This document shows positions 48,701 through 60,253 of a stretch of 64,000 bases of DNA, piece by piece. The translations under genes and the position numbers were made by a program. The stretch spans positions 55,435,950 to 55,499,949 of the forward strand of contig CM071928.1 in assembly GCA_016081115.2 (NCBI GenBank), given 5' to 3'. This DNA is from Rehmannia glutinosa (lineage: Eukaryota; Streptophyta; Magnoliopsida; Lamiales; Orobanchaceae). The notes under the pieces were generated by a model. That model saw only the letters and a list, made by a program, of their open reading frames with translations. It was not told the origin of the DNA and searched no databases. Positions within the stretch are counted from its first letter, which is position 1. Each line of letters opens with the position of its first letter.

Positions 48701-51700
48701 ATGAAAATGGAAGCCTCGTATGATTTCATTAAGATGTCCAAAACGATCCACTCAGGATTGACAGTCGACTTTAGAGGGATGTTGGATCAGGGTGCTAATA
48801 AGGCCCTGGTGAAGAAGATCGCCGAAAAGCTCGAGAAATCCGGTCTGAAGGATTTTCTCACGATAGAGTACTCTTATACGTATACTTAGAAGAAGTTGCC
48901 ATGATCTATGTCAACACTGAAGTCCATGATGATGAGATTCGCTCATCCGTCCATTGCAAGGAGATCAAGATCACTGCTGATGACCTTGTTGAACACTGCA
49001 AACTGCCTACTGAAGGGCTAAAGGAGATTACTGAGAAGGACGTGAACCTAGCTGCTTCTTGGAAGAAAATTGCCAAGCCTGAGTCAGCTGCGAAGGCTGT
49101 CTACACACCCAAGAAGGCTTTGATAAAAGATGTTTACCACAAACTGATGGACATTGTGTCCAAGTGTGTCGACATGAAGTTCGGAAACTTTAATCAGCTA
49201 TCTCGAACTAAGCTGGTAGTGATAGTTGCAATTATGGAAGAAAATAAGGTAAACTTGGCTGAGTTTATCTTCAGCCGAATATGACAGAACGTGATCAACA
49301 AGACCATCAAGGAGGATCGACTGTTTGGAGGCTCACTGTGATATGGCCTGGTGATTGGCCATCTCATGGAGGTGAAGGGGATTGTCTTGAGACATGGAAA
49401 GCCATTTCATGTTAATAAGAAGATGTTCAAGGCCAATCTATCTAACGCTCAGAGGCAAGCGCATGAAAGAAAAGCTGACATTAGTGAGGGTGAATCAGCT
49501 GACCCCACTCCAGAAGACATAGATGCAACCGCCCCAGCTCTCTCCTAAGCCAATCCAAAAGAAGAGAGTTGCTACAGCTAAGCCAGCACCTGCCCCAGCA
49601 GCCAAGTTGAAGAAGGCTCCTGCCTCTGCAGTTGAGCCAAAAGTACCGCCCAAAGAAATCGAATCGAAGCTCCCGCCCATGCAGCCGAGACCAAGAAAGA
49701 TACATCTATGCCTTCTCCTGGTCGTGAAGAAGAAAGATGGTGGAGCCGGAAGCCACCTCAAAGAAGTGAAGAAGAAAAATTCCTCTTATTCGGACCAAGA
49801 GAAGAAGATGTATAAGAAGTTTGAACTTGAGAAAGATGAGTCTGCCACTTAGCCCGAGAAGCCTGAGAAAGAGACTGTTGAAACTCAAGAAGAGCAGTCG
49901 AAAGAAAAAGATGGTGGAGATGCAGCCACCATGGACTCAGAGAAGACTGTTGATGTCGATCAGAAGGCTGTAGAAGACCCAGCTACTCGACAGACAGCTG
50001 TGGAGAAATACGGAGCTGAGACAGCTGAGCTTAATGAGGAAAGAGTTGTCCAATCCCCTCAGACGGATGCGAATGAGCCTGAGGAGGAGCATGGTCCACT
50101 TCCCACCATTCAGGATGAAGGAGATGATGATGATGTTATAATGCTATCTCCTGTGTATCCTGATGTTCAAGAGAGATTGAGGGAATGGAGGAGCTGGAAG
50201 ATAATTTACTCGAGACAACAAGTTCATAGAAGAAGAAGAAGAAGAAGAGCTCTTAAGCTTCCTGGGGAACATATCTCTCCGCTCTGCCCTTGATCCAAAT
50301 TTTTGTATGACTATCCTTCGTGACATGAAGGAAGAAGAAAAAGAAAGAGCTTTGGAGAAGGCCAAGGCTATTGAGAAGTCAAAAACATGTCTATTCACTG
50401 GTGGACCTCAACATGCCATGGAATCAATTGACAACAACGATAGTAACATAGAGGAGATCGACCCTGCTGTAGCAACAGAGAAAGTTGAATTCAACAGGCC
50501 ATCAGAGAATCAAAAGCCATGCACGAACAAAAACTACAAGAGGGTCCAAGAGAGTCTTCTCAAATCTCTCCCAGCTCTGACCCTATGGATGTGGTGCGAA
50601 ACATAGCTGTCAATATAGCTGCCACCACATCCCCATGCACTCAGAAGATGGCACTCAGAAGATAGGTGATTAAGCTAGGGAAGGTGACGAAGCGGGCACC
50701 CTAGCTAAGCCAGCTCCTATAGAAGGTGTTGAGACACCTGCCCCCACGACTGATCACTCAAAGGGAATAACAGTCAAGTCTGAGGTGCAGAGCAACCCCA
50801 CCTCTCTTAACTTAGCAGGTGCGCCAGCTGAGTGGGAAGCTCTCACTACTACAACCATGTCGGAGGATGCTGTGGGAGACCAACCTATGGAGTTTGGAGG
50901 TGAAGGTGAGAAAAAATTTGAATAGCAGAGTGAAGTTGATGAAGCTCGAGGCGGTTGAGATCATCTCGGTTGAAACCTCATCCGCACCGGTGATGACGCG
51001 TTCTTGATGCAGCTAAGGCAAAGGATGGAAATGAGGCCATGGGAGTTGAGACTCCTGGCCCTGAAAGTGCAATCCTAGGAGTTGAGACTCCGACGAATGC
51101 CACCGAAGACCCTAAAGCAGTTGAGTCTGTTGAAGAGAGATCTGCCCAAGACCCTGCTGCAGTTGAGACTGCACACATGGATGTAGAAAGCCCTCCAGCG
51201 GTTGAGACAGCTGATGAGGGTGTAGAATGCCCAAAGGAGGCAGCTGATGAAGAAGAAGAAATCAGCGCCCTTCGTGATTCACAGGAACATGTTGATATTG
51301 AATTCCTTGAATCCAAAGATGAAGATGGGTCCACCCCCATTGTTGAATCTAATAAGGACACATCTGAGGATGCTCAAGCCTCTCGGAGTCAAGCTAGTGA
51401 CAAAGCTGCTCCGATGAGATTCGTATTGGTTGAAGGGCCACCCCAATGGCACCATCACACTCTAATGACGCTGATAAGTCAGCTGAGGACCAGACAACTC
51501 ATAAGGAAGCCCTAACTGATACTAAGGAAGCTGTTAAGACAGTTGAGGGTCAGTCAGCTGAGCAAGCTCACACAACTGCTCAAGCTGAAACTCAATCAGC
51601 TTAGCAGGCTAACATAGCTGCTCCAGATGCCGATGAAGTTGGATTAGTTGAGGCAAATCGAGCTGAAGAAATTCAGAAGGATAAGGGAAAGGCCCCACAA

Positions 51701-52070
51701 GGTGAAGATGTGGGAATACCTATTTACCGTGATGATTTATTTGAGAATATATTTTTATTTGAAGCTCGAGTACCCCTAGAAGTCGAATCAGGTGCGGAAC
51801 AAGACAAGTACACCGTCCACGCCCACCAGAAGAACGTGAAACTCTAGCTGATACAACAATGGTGCCTATCGGTTTTGATTTTGATGCAGTATGGCCAGAG
51901 GATGAGTCAGCTTCAACAGCCGACTTCCGGGAGGCTTTTAAAGCCATTTGTGATGAGATCGAGAAACTGGATCATGGCTTTGCATCATTAGACCAAAGGC
52001 TGGATAATCGTGATGCCAACATCACTGGAGACATTCGCGGTGTTGTACTGAGAATTCGAAAATGGGTTAG
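48701..52070 (+). pseudogene. Copia E env-like ORF
   Basis: ATG at 48701 (a second ATG two codons on). The protein starts with the ASYDFIKMSKTIHSG stretch. The conserved N-terminal domain is split by a frameshift near 48885 and by stops near 49284 and 49340. It has EEVAMIYVNTEV, KLMDIVSKCVDMKFGNFNQL and GLVIGHLMEVKGI. Downstream are a Lys/Pro/Ala-rich segment (49400-49720), an acidic one with PVYPDVQERLREWRSWK near 50160, and acidic Thr/Glu/Ala-rich repeats (50980-51500). A region with FDFDAVWPEDES and DQRLDNRDANITGDIRG (51870-52050) corresponds to the start of the coiled coil seen in H. It is cut by LTR G at 52071. Confidence 0.75.
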
Positions 52071-52496
52071 TGTAGGTCCCAAAGGGTGTGAAGTAAGGTT
52101 TAGAAGGGGGGGTTGAATAAACCTTACCAAATTTTCGATTTTAGTCCTTTAAAAATTATTCAAGAGAGTTGACTCAAACAGTTGTGTCCTTGATGGATAG
52201 CTAAGTTGGCTTTTCAGCTAAGTTACCCACTCAATAGACTCGATAGAGTTGTTGATAGTATAACTTGGCTGCTCAAGCTAAATACTTAACTTGGCTGATT
52301 GGTTTTTAACAGCGGAAGACTTAACACCCTTTGTTTAATTTTAAGCTTGATTTTAACACTTGATTTTTATCACTTGGTTATTTATCAGTTGGATAGCAAA
52401 TATAATACTAACAGCAGATATAAAGTAAATATGCAGGAAAGTAAGTTTGCTGAAAGTAAATGACACAAATATTTATAGAGGTTTGAAGATGGGGTA
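52071..52496 (-). repeat. Partial LTR G, minus strand
   Basis: 426 bp of the 3' end of a family LTR in inverted orientation (reads CCTACA at 52071). It is inserted in E env-like sequence after GTTAG, then cut by H at 52497. The rest of G must lie to the right of H, outside the window, if it survives. Confidence 0.85.
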
Positions 52497-54096
52497 TGTT
52501 AGAAAATTTATTGTTTAGATTTTGATGAATGCCATGTAAAACTTAGACTAGAAAGTTGGCACCCCATTTTCCTTGTAATTTGCATTGTAATAGATTAGGT
52601 ACATGTATGAGCCGAGTCAAGTCACTATGCCTGGATATACAAGATGTAAACTATAGAAATGAAGACTCATTTGTGAAACAAATTTAGTATGGCAAGGAGG
52701 AGAAGTCAAGAACTCGATTGAAGGAGTATCACCGATACGACTCTGTGAAGTATCAGTCAAGTCAACTCAAGAAGCCAAGTCTCAAGTTGAAGTGACAGAT
52801 GAGTCATCCATTGATTGGAAGATAACTCGAAGTCACCTAGGAAAGTTTGAGAACTCGCATCAAGTCAAGACGATCGAAAAGAATCCGTTGCCGTAAAGTC
52901 AAGAATATTACCTAAACAAGTAATACTTCCATGCTTTGCCATGTCTTAAAGTGCTCGATCTTTGCGTGCAAAAGTATAAACCAATGGAAAGCACGCACCT
53001 CGTGTCGACTCGAAAAGTTTGAACATTCATTTAATACGAGGAAATGTCAACATCAAGGATCGCAACAAGACAAGCCAACGAACACAAGTGACCTTTGAAA
53101 ATTAGCCTATCTCTTCAAGCACTAACTCTCGAAGGAAATCAATCCAACACCAAGCTTTTTGGAAGTTCACTATAAAAGGCTAAGGAATCACTTTGAGAAA
53201 AGGTCAACCTTGTATACATGAGCATTCAAGCAATTATTCAAATCAGTAACAACAAAAATATTCTCAAGTTATTCAAGAAAAATCCTCAAGCCTAACTCTC
53301 GAAGGAAATCAAATCCAACACCAAGCATGTGAAGGAAAGACAACTTCACACTGTTGAAGAGGAAACGTTTGAAGAATCAAAAGGGGTCTACATTCCAAGG
53401 AGGATTGTAGAAAGGTTCAAGGTCGAACCAGTCTCAAGTCATGGGAGGGCTTCGTGATCAAATCCAAAAATCTTGAGCAAGTGAGATAAAGTAAGTAGCA
53501 AGCGACCGCCCGTGAAGAAGGCTGAGTCGGACGAGAAGCCACCGTGTGACCAAGGCATCTCCAGACCGAGTCCCAAAGGATCAAGTCACCGTGTGTGATC
53601 AAGACTTGTATCCGGGATATAACCACTTTGTACTCTGATCAATACTTAGTGGATTCCTCCAGGAGTTGGAGAAGAGAGGAGTAGAAGAATTACCCCATCT
53701 TCGAACCTCTATAAAAATTATTGTGTCATTTATATTTCAGCATTTTTATTTCTGCATATTATTTTATATTTGCTGATAATTTGCTATCCAACTGATAATT
53801 TACAAGTGCTAAAACCAAGTGTTAAAACAAGCTTAAACCAAATTCAAGGGTGTTAAGTCTTCCGTTGAAAATCTCATCACAGCGAAGTTAAGGTTTAGAC
53901 TAAACAACAGTTTTTCTATCAATAGCTCAATCGAGTCTGTTGAGTGGCTAACTCTGCTAGTTAACTAACTTAGATGTCCCTCAAGGACATAGCTGTGAAA
54001 TTAACTATGTTATTTTAAAAGGACTAAAATCAAAAAGTTGGTAAGGTTTATTCAACCCCCCCTTCTAAACCTTACTCACACCCCTTGGGACCTACA
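52497..54096 (+). repeat. Copia H 5' LTR
   Basis: 1600 bp, TGTTAGAAAATTT to CCTACA. The TATA box CTATAAAAGGC is near 53170. It carries a 30 bp duplicated patch (ACTCTCGAAGGAAATC near 53134 and near 53294). Other family LTRs have different sequence at the first place. Confidence 0.93.
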
Positions 54097-54098
54097 AG

Positions 54099-54110
54099 TG
54101 GTATCAGAGC
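54099..54110 (+). other. Copia H primer-binding site
   Basis: TGGTATCAGAGC, a perfect initiator Met-tRNA complement, two bases after the LTR. Confidence 0.97.
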
Positions 54111-54221
54111 GGTTGGTTCATTGAGCCTTCCACACTGGTTACTGAACTAGATCTCCAATCTTTCAAAGAAGTTTTAACACTTGCTCTTTCAAAAGCTTTT
54201 TTATTCAGAAAAGTTATTATC

Positions 54222-56534
54222 ATGGAAGCAAATTTGACACGCATTCCTATGTTCACTATTGAGGAATTTGATGACTAGAAAATTCGTATGCAGGCTCATC
54301 TATCAGCTTTACATGATGAAATGTGGATAGTGATAGAAGATGGGCCACTGCAAATACTGAAAGTGAACACAGTTGTACAGAGAGCAGCCGCAGCTGAAGG
54401 AGAGGAAGTTGCTGCTGAAGCAAGACCAGACCTGGTTGAGAAACCAAGGATTGAATGGACAAACGAGGACAAAAGAAGATATAATTTGGACAATGTGGCC
54501 AAGGACATACTCTACAAAACCTTGGACAAAGCAATGTTCAATAAAGTCAAATCTTGTCAAACTGCAAAACAAATTTGGGATAAACTAACTTTAATTTGTG
54601 AAGGATCTGAGCAAATTAAAGAAAACAAATTGTCCGTTGATGTACAAAAATTTGAAAATTTTAAAATGCTTGCAGGTGAAACCTTGGATCAGCTGGATGC
54701 TCGATTCACTGAGATTACCAATGAACTATCTGCACTTGGGAAAGAATATACCTGAAGAAATGTGTATGAAGATTCTAAGCCTCCCACCGAATGGGAAATG
54801 AAGATCATGGCCCTGAGACATTCAATGAACCTCACAACAACATCCAATCATGAGCTATTCTCAGACCTCAAAGCCTACGAGTTCGAGCTGAGAAGAAAAG
54901 ATCAAGAGGAGACAGTCGTACCCAAAACAGCTGCACTCATAGTAAAGGATGGGAAAAGAGCTGAGGTTAAGGAAGCCATTGACCAGGAGGAAATTGCCTT
55001 GATGGTTAAAATATTCAACAAGTTCTTCAACAAGAACTATAAAAGAAACAATGGTGAATCATCCAGGAGACATTCAGCTCCCTCCAAGTCAAGGGAAGAC
55101 AGGCCACCCAAGAGAGCTGAGCATCAAAAGATTGAATATCAGAGAGCTGATAACCCGAGAACGGAAAGAGCTGATCAAAAAGTTGAGAACCAGGACACTT
55201 TGCTATTGACTGTCCATATCCTGTAGTCAATAAATACAGGAATGAAGAAGAAAGAAGAGTCTTCAGAGAAAGAAGACAAGAAAAAGAAAAAGGCAATGTT
55301 GGCTGCAGAGACTGCTGAGACAGCTAAGTCAAAAGATACAACAGACTCAGAGAGTAGTGAAGATGACTACTCAAGTGATTCTGAAGAAGAAGCAATGATC
55401 TGTCTAATGGCTAAAGAACAAGATCAACTTGACCAAGAAGATGAGGTACATTCTAACTCATCTCACTCAGATTCTAGTGATAGTGATTGTGACACACACA
55501 CTTCATCACCCACTGATCTTTATGATTCATTAGGCAAAATGATGAAATACTTTGAGCACATTAAGTCCTCACACACACTATTAAATGAGGAAAATAGCCA
55601 GCTATAAAGCCAACACTCACAACTGACTAAGGAGCTGAGTACTCTAAGTCACATAGCTGATGAGAACAAAGAGCTGAAGGCTGAGAATGCTAAACTAATA
55701 GCAGAGATAGCTGCTATAGAAAAGAGAGAAAATGATCTCAAAAATGTGATTGCTTCATTCTCTAAGGCATCTAAATCATTGGATGACCTTATTATGAGCC
55801 AAAAAGAGTGTGGAGACAAGACGGGCATATGATTGAATTCCTTTGTGCACAGTCAAACTCCCAGAGTGATCTTGGAAAAAGGATCTTCAAGTAATGAAGC
55901 ATCTCAAAAAGCCAAGACACCAAATGTTGCACCCACACTCACTCCAAAGCACAATCACAAACAAACTGGCCTTGGATATAAAGGAAAAGGAAAACAGCCA
56001 ATTGAGTATCTTTGAGAGGACAGATTGAGAAGAAATCCAAAGAGAGCCTCAAAGAACTCCAAACAGAAGTACTCGTGAAGAAGAAACAGAGCTACCGAAT
56101 CCCTTAAGTTCTATCAAAGGAACACAAATGATGGAAATGGTAGAAATTACCCAAGCCAAGCGATTGGAATAATGTGAAATATCAAAAAAAGACCTATGGA
56201 ATATATGCCAAAATGGCAAAGGCCTAAAACTCAGCAAAGGTCATTCCAAAGGCAAAAGAGCTATCATCAGCACACATATGCACCCAATCACATCACTCAG
56301 AAATATCACAACTACCCAAAGAAGGCAATTGCTAAAACACACACACAGGCATACAGACAAAAGAGACAGTTGTATGAACCTAAAGCCCCCAAGCAATTTG
56401 CCAAGGTGAATTATGATTATGGCACAGATAGATGGCAACTTCTTAGAGTCAGATCATTTGGCTATAGGTTGGTCGGATCATCTTACAGCACTAACCCCTC
56501 AGGACCTAAACAAGTATGGGTACCTAAAAACTGA
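54222..56534 (+). pseudogene. Copia H gag
   Basis: Begins MEANLTRIPMFTIEEFDD; codon 19 is TAG (54276-54278) where B has TGG (Trp). The capsid region is otherwise open to about 54755 (RRYNLDNVAKDILYKTLDKA, QIWDKLTLICEGSEQI). A small frameshift at about 54750 leads to CMKIL-type sequence. A basic region (SRRHSAPSKSREDRPPKRAE), an acidic Ser/Asp region and a His/Tyr/Gln-rich tail (YHQHTYAPNHITQKYHNY) follow. The zinc knuckle is lost in a deletion near 55190. The frame ends VWVPKN-TGA at 56534. The gag product forms particles in autonomous relatives. Confidence 0.9.
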
Positions 56535-59500
56535 TTTCCTTGATTGCAGGTTCAAGGAACAACTGAGTGCCAAGGAACCTGGTACATGGATAGTGGTTGT
56601 TCCAGACACATGACAAGAAATAAGAAAAATCTGTCAAAATTCAAGGAAATTAGAGACGCAAAAGTCATATTTTGAGGAAATGAAGCTCCAGAGGAAATTA
56701 GAGGCACTGGATCCATCAAGAAAAATGGATTAGAAATCATAGATGTTGCATATGTTGAAGGTCTCAACTTCAACCTGTTAAGCATCAGTCAACTCTGTGA
56801 CAAGGGATATAATGTTGGATTCAATATGGGAGTGTGCCAAATCAAAGACATCAATCAAATGAAGTAGTGTTACAAGGATCCGCAAAAAGAACATGTATGT
56901 GGTAGATTGGTCGATCACTACACCAAGCACTTGTCTAGCAAAGAGTACAACCGAATCAAGTTGGTGTGGCACAAGAAGCTGAGTCACCTGAATTTCAAGA
57001 CAATTAACAAGCTTGCAAGGAGTAATCTTGTAGAAGGACTGCAAATTCAGTGTACAAGAAGGAAAGTGTTTGTGATGCATGCCAGATGGGAAAGCAAATC
57101 AAATCATCATTCAAAAAGAAGTCAAGTCCATCTTCAACAAGGATATTGCATCTGTTGCATATGGATCTATTTGGTCCAGTTGAGCCATCCAACATAAGTG
57201 GAAAGAGATACACTCTAGTAGTGGTGGATGATTATTCAAGATATACATGGACAATCTTCATGTGTAAAAAGAAGGAAACTTTGCAGAAGTTACCTCAACT
57301 AATGAGAAGAGTTCAAAATGAGAAGAGTCAAACCATTATAAAGATAAGATCTGATAGAGGAACTGAGTTTGTCAATGGAATAATAACTCAGTATTGTGTT
57401 GAACATGGTATTGCTCATGAATTATCTGCGGCAAGGACTCCACAAAGAGAATGGAGTAGCGAAAGAAGAAACAAACTCTAAAGGAAGTCTGCAAGAACCA
57501 TGTTAGTGAAGTTGGATTGCCAAAAGATTTTGGGCTGAAGCCATCAATACTGCGTGCTATACTCAAAATAGATGCATGATCAATAGACAGCTGACAAAGA
57601 CTCCCATGAAATATGGACAGAGAGAAAGTCAAATGTTGCATATTTTAGAATATTTGGATGTAAATGCTTCATCCACAACAATGGCAAGGATAATCTAAAG
57701 GCTTTTGATGTTAATGCTTGATGAAGGTATCTTCTTGGGATACTCAAATTTGAAAGTAAAGCCTACAAAGTGTCTTTGAACAAGAGGACTATGGTCACAG
57801 AAGAGTCTATCCATGTGGTTTTTGATGAACCTAATGTAAATGGAGAGGACATTCAAGAGTTAGCTGATAAGCTGAATCATCCAACTATGCAGAAGAGTCC
57901 TTATGTTGAAGCAGAAGCTGGAGCAATCAACCAAGATGAAGATGAGATAGCTGAATCTCAAAGACAGCTGGAAGATCTACAGCTAAATGATGATGAGAGA
58001 GCTGCTTAAGACAACACAGCTGCAACACGACTAAACCCAGCTGATTTACTCCAACCTGATGTGAGATGGCTGAGAGACCATCAACCAGAGCTAGTTATTG
58101 GAAATGTAGGAGATGGTGTAAGAACCAGATCCAGAGCTCAACAAGAAGCTATGTTCATTGGTTTTATTTCCCAAATAGAACTAAAAGATGTGTCCCAAGC
58201 ATTGGATGACACACATTGGATTCAAGCCATGCAAGAAGAGCTGAATCAGTTTGAAAGAAACAAGGTTTGGGAATTGGTGCAAAGACCAACCCATCAAAAT
58301 GTTATTGGCACAAAATGGGTTTTCAGAAACAAGATGAATGAGGAAGGATCTGTGGTAAGAAATAAAGCAAGATTGGTAGCCAAAGGGTATTGCCAAGAAG
58401 AAGGAATAGATTTTGATGAAACATTTGCTCCTGTTGCAAGATTAGAAGCAATAGGGATGTTTCTTGCCTATGCTGCACACAAGAACTTTATTGTATATCA
58501 AATGGATGTGAAGAGTGCATTCTTAAATGGATTGTTGGAAGAAGAAGTCTATGTTGAGCAACCTCCAGGTTTTGAACAGAAGACTCTTGGAGATAAGGTG
58601 TACAAGTTCAAGAAAGCTCTATATGGATTGAAACAGGCACCTAGAGCATGGTATGATACATTATCTCAATTTCTCGACGGATAATGGATTCAAAAGGCAA
58701 AGTGGACGATAACACTCTTGAGAATTCAAGATGGAGAGAGTATACGCTTGTTCAAATATATGTAGATGACATTATTTTTGGATCCAAAACAAAGAGATGT
58801 GTGATAAGTTCTCAAACCTCATGCAAGACAAATTTGAAATGAGCATGATGGGAGAGCCGACATTCTTTCTAGGACTTCAAGTTAAGCAATGAAGGATGGA
58901 ACCTTCATAAGTCAAACAAAGTACACCAGGGATTTAATGAAGAAATTTGGTATGGAAGAGAAGTCTTCTCAGAAAATACCAATGAATACATCGATCAAGA
59001 TGGATATGGATGCGGATGGTAAGCCTTTGTGGATCAAACCGGATATAGGTCACTCATTGGATCAACGCTCTATTTAACAACAAGCGAGGCGGGATCACCT
59101 TTGCGGGAGTGTGTATGTGCAAGATTTCAAACTCGCACCAAAAGAAAGTCATATGATTGCAACTAAGAGAATCCTAAGATATTTTAAATGATGCCAGGAA
59201 GTTGGCTTATGGTATCCAAAGGAAGTGGATTCAAGCTAATTGGTTATTCAACTCGACTATCTTTGGATGTAGGGTTGACGGGAAGAGTACTCGGTACATG
59301 TCAAATGCTTGGAAAGATTGGTTTCTGGTTTAGCAAGAAGCAAAACTCAATAGCCACATCCACAAAATGAAGTAGTACATAGGCTGGGCATTTGTTGTGC
59401 CAAGTCTTATGGATGAGACAACAACTGAGAGATTATGATGTTGAAGAGAAAGAGATTCCAATTATGTGTGATAACACAAGTGCTATTGCAATCACTCAGA

Positions 59501-59694
59501 ATCATGTGTTGCATTCAAGAACAAAGAACATTGATGTCAGATATCATTTCATAAGAGATCATGTTGAAAAGAAAGACATCACTTTGGAATACATCTCAAC
59601 TGATAAACAGTTAGCTGACATATTCACAAAGCCATTATGTGAATCAAGATTTGAACAACTCAAACATGAGCTAGGGTTAATTGAGCTGAGTTGA
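56535..59694 (+). pseudogene. Copia H pol: protease, integrase, RT, RNase H
   Basis: After two in-frame stops the frame opens at LQVQGTTECQGTWYMDSGCS. The protease has the DSG motif and a stop near 56673. The integrase zinc region (HLNFKTINKLARSNLVEGL, CDACQMGKQIKSSFKKK) and core (TLVVVDDYSRYTWTIFMC, IRSDRGTEFVNGIITQYCVE) come next. RT is open at 58061-58684 (RNKMNEEGSVVRNKARLVAK, YQMDVKSAFLNGLLEEE). YVDD is in another frame near 58762. RNase H is open at 59392-59694 (MCDNTSAIAITQNHVLHSR, ADIFTKPLCESRF). Frameshifts concentrate at 56860-57040, 57480-57780 and 58690-59390. Confidence 0.92.
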
Positions 59695-60253
59695 CACTCA
59701 GAAGACTCAATGAGAAGAGATGAAACATGATAAGATAAAAGCAGAGCAAATCTTATAAATCAGCCAAGTGAATCAGCCATATCGGAAAGTCAGCTGTATC
59801 AAATTAGCTGATAGTCGAGTCACTATACGTATGAAGAGAAGAAGAGTTGAGTCAGTTAAGGAGTAAGCTGAGTCATTTATGAGCTAAGTGACAAAAATGC
59901 AGTCGTTTTTAATGAGCGGAATATTTTTAAGAATGACGTCGGTAATAATAATGACGCGGTACAATCAAAAAAGTGCACACTAAGCATATGATTGGATATA
60001 AATGCTGCCGCATTAAATGCGAGCAATTAAATGCAAATGAGACGTGCTAAATCTGAGCCGTTGATCTTGATCAATATTTCAAAAACCGAAAACACGTTCT
60101 TTCATACCCCTTTTATACCCATTTGTTCAGTTTTCTCTCTCACTTCAAAAACTGTTCATCTCTCCAAAGCAAGAAAGCAAGTATCTTTTCTCTCAAAACC
60201 CTACCAGTCTTCAAAGCAAGTTCGTCAGGTTTCGTTCGATAAAAATCATTGAA
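59695..60253 (+). promoter_or_regulatory. Copia H pol/env spacer with promoter-like signals
   Basis: Non-coding 559 bp. TTTTATACCC at 60111-60120 is the TATA-like box, 134 bp before the ATG. A TCTCTCTCAC leader and AAACCCTA at 60196-60203 follow. TGATCTTGATCA lies near 60062-60073, and an ACGTCGGT element near 59936. All have counterparts in copies A1, A2, B and E. Confidence 0.65.

Larger units (their letters stand above)
39181..52070 (+). mobile_element. Copia E: 5'-truncated Sirevirus-like element, interrupted by F
   Basis: Same family as A, B and H. It lacks LTR, PBS and the N-terminal half of the capsid. It has gag, pol, the spacer and an env-like ORF. Element F sits on the pol stop codon. 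On the right the env-like ORF is cut by LTR G at 52071. Confidence 0.88.

Noticed and set aside
56500..56560. A short intron between gag and pol (GTATGGG to TTGCAG)
   Set aside because: The interval would be only about 36 nt, too short for a plant intron. A more distant donor is possible but not visible.
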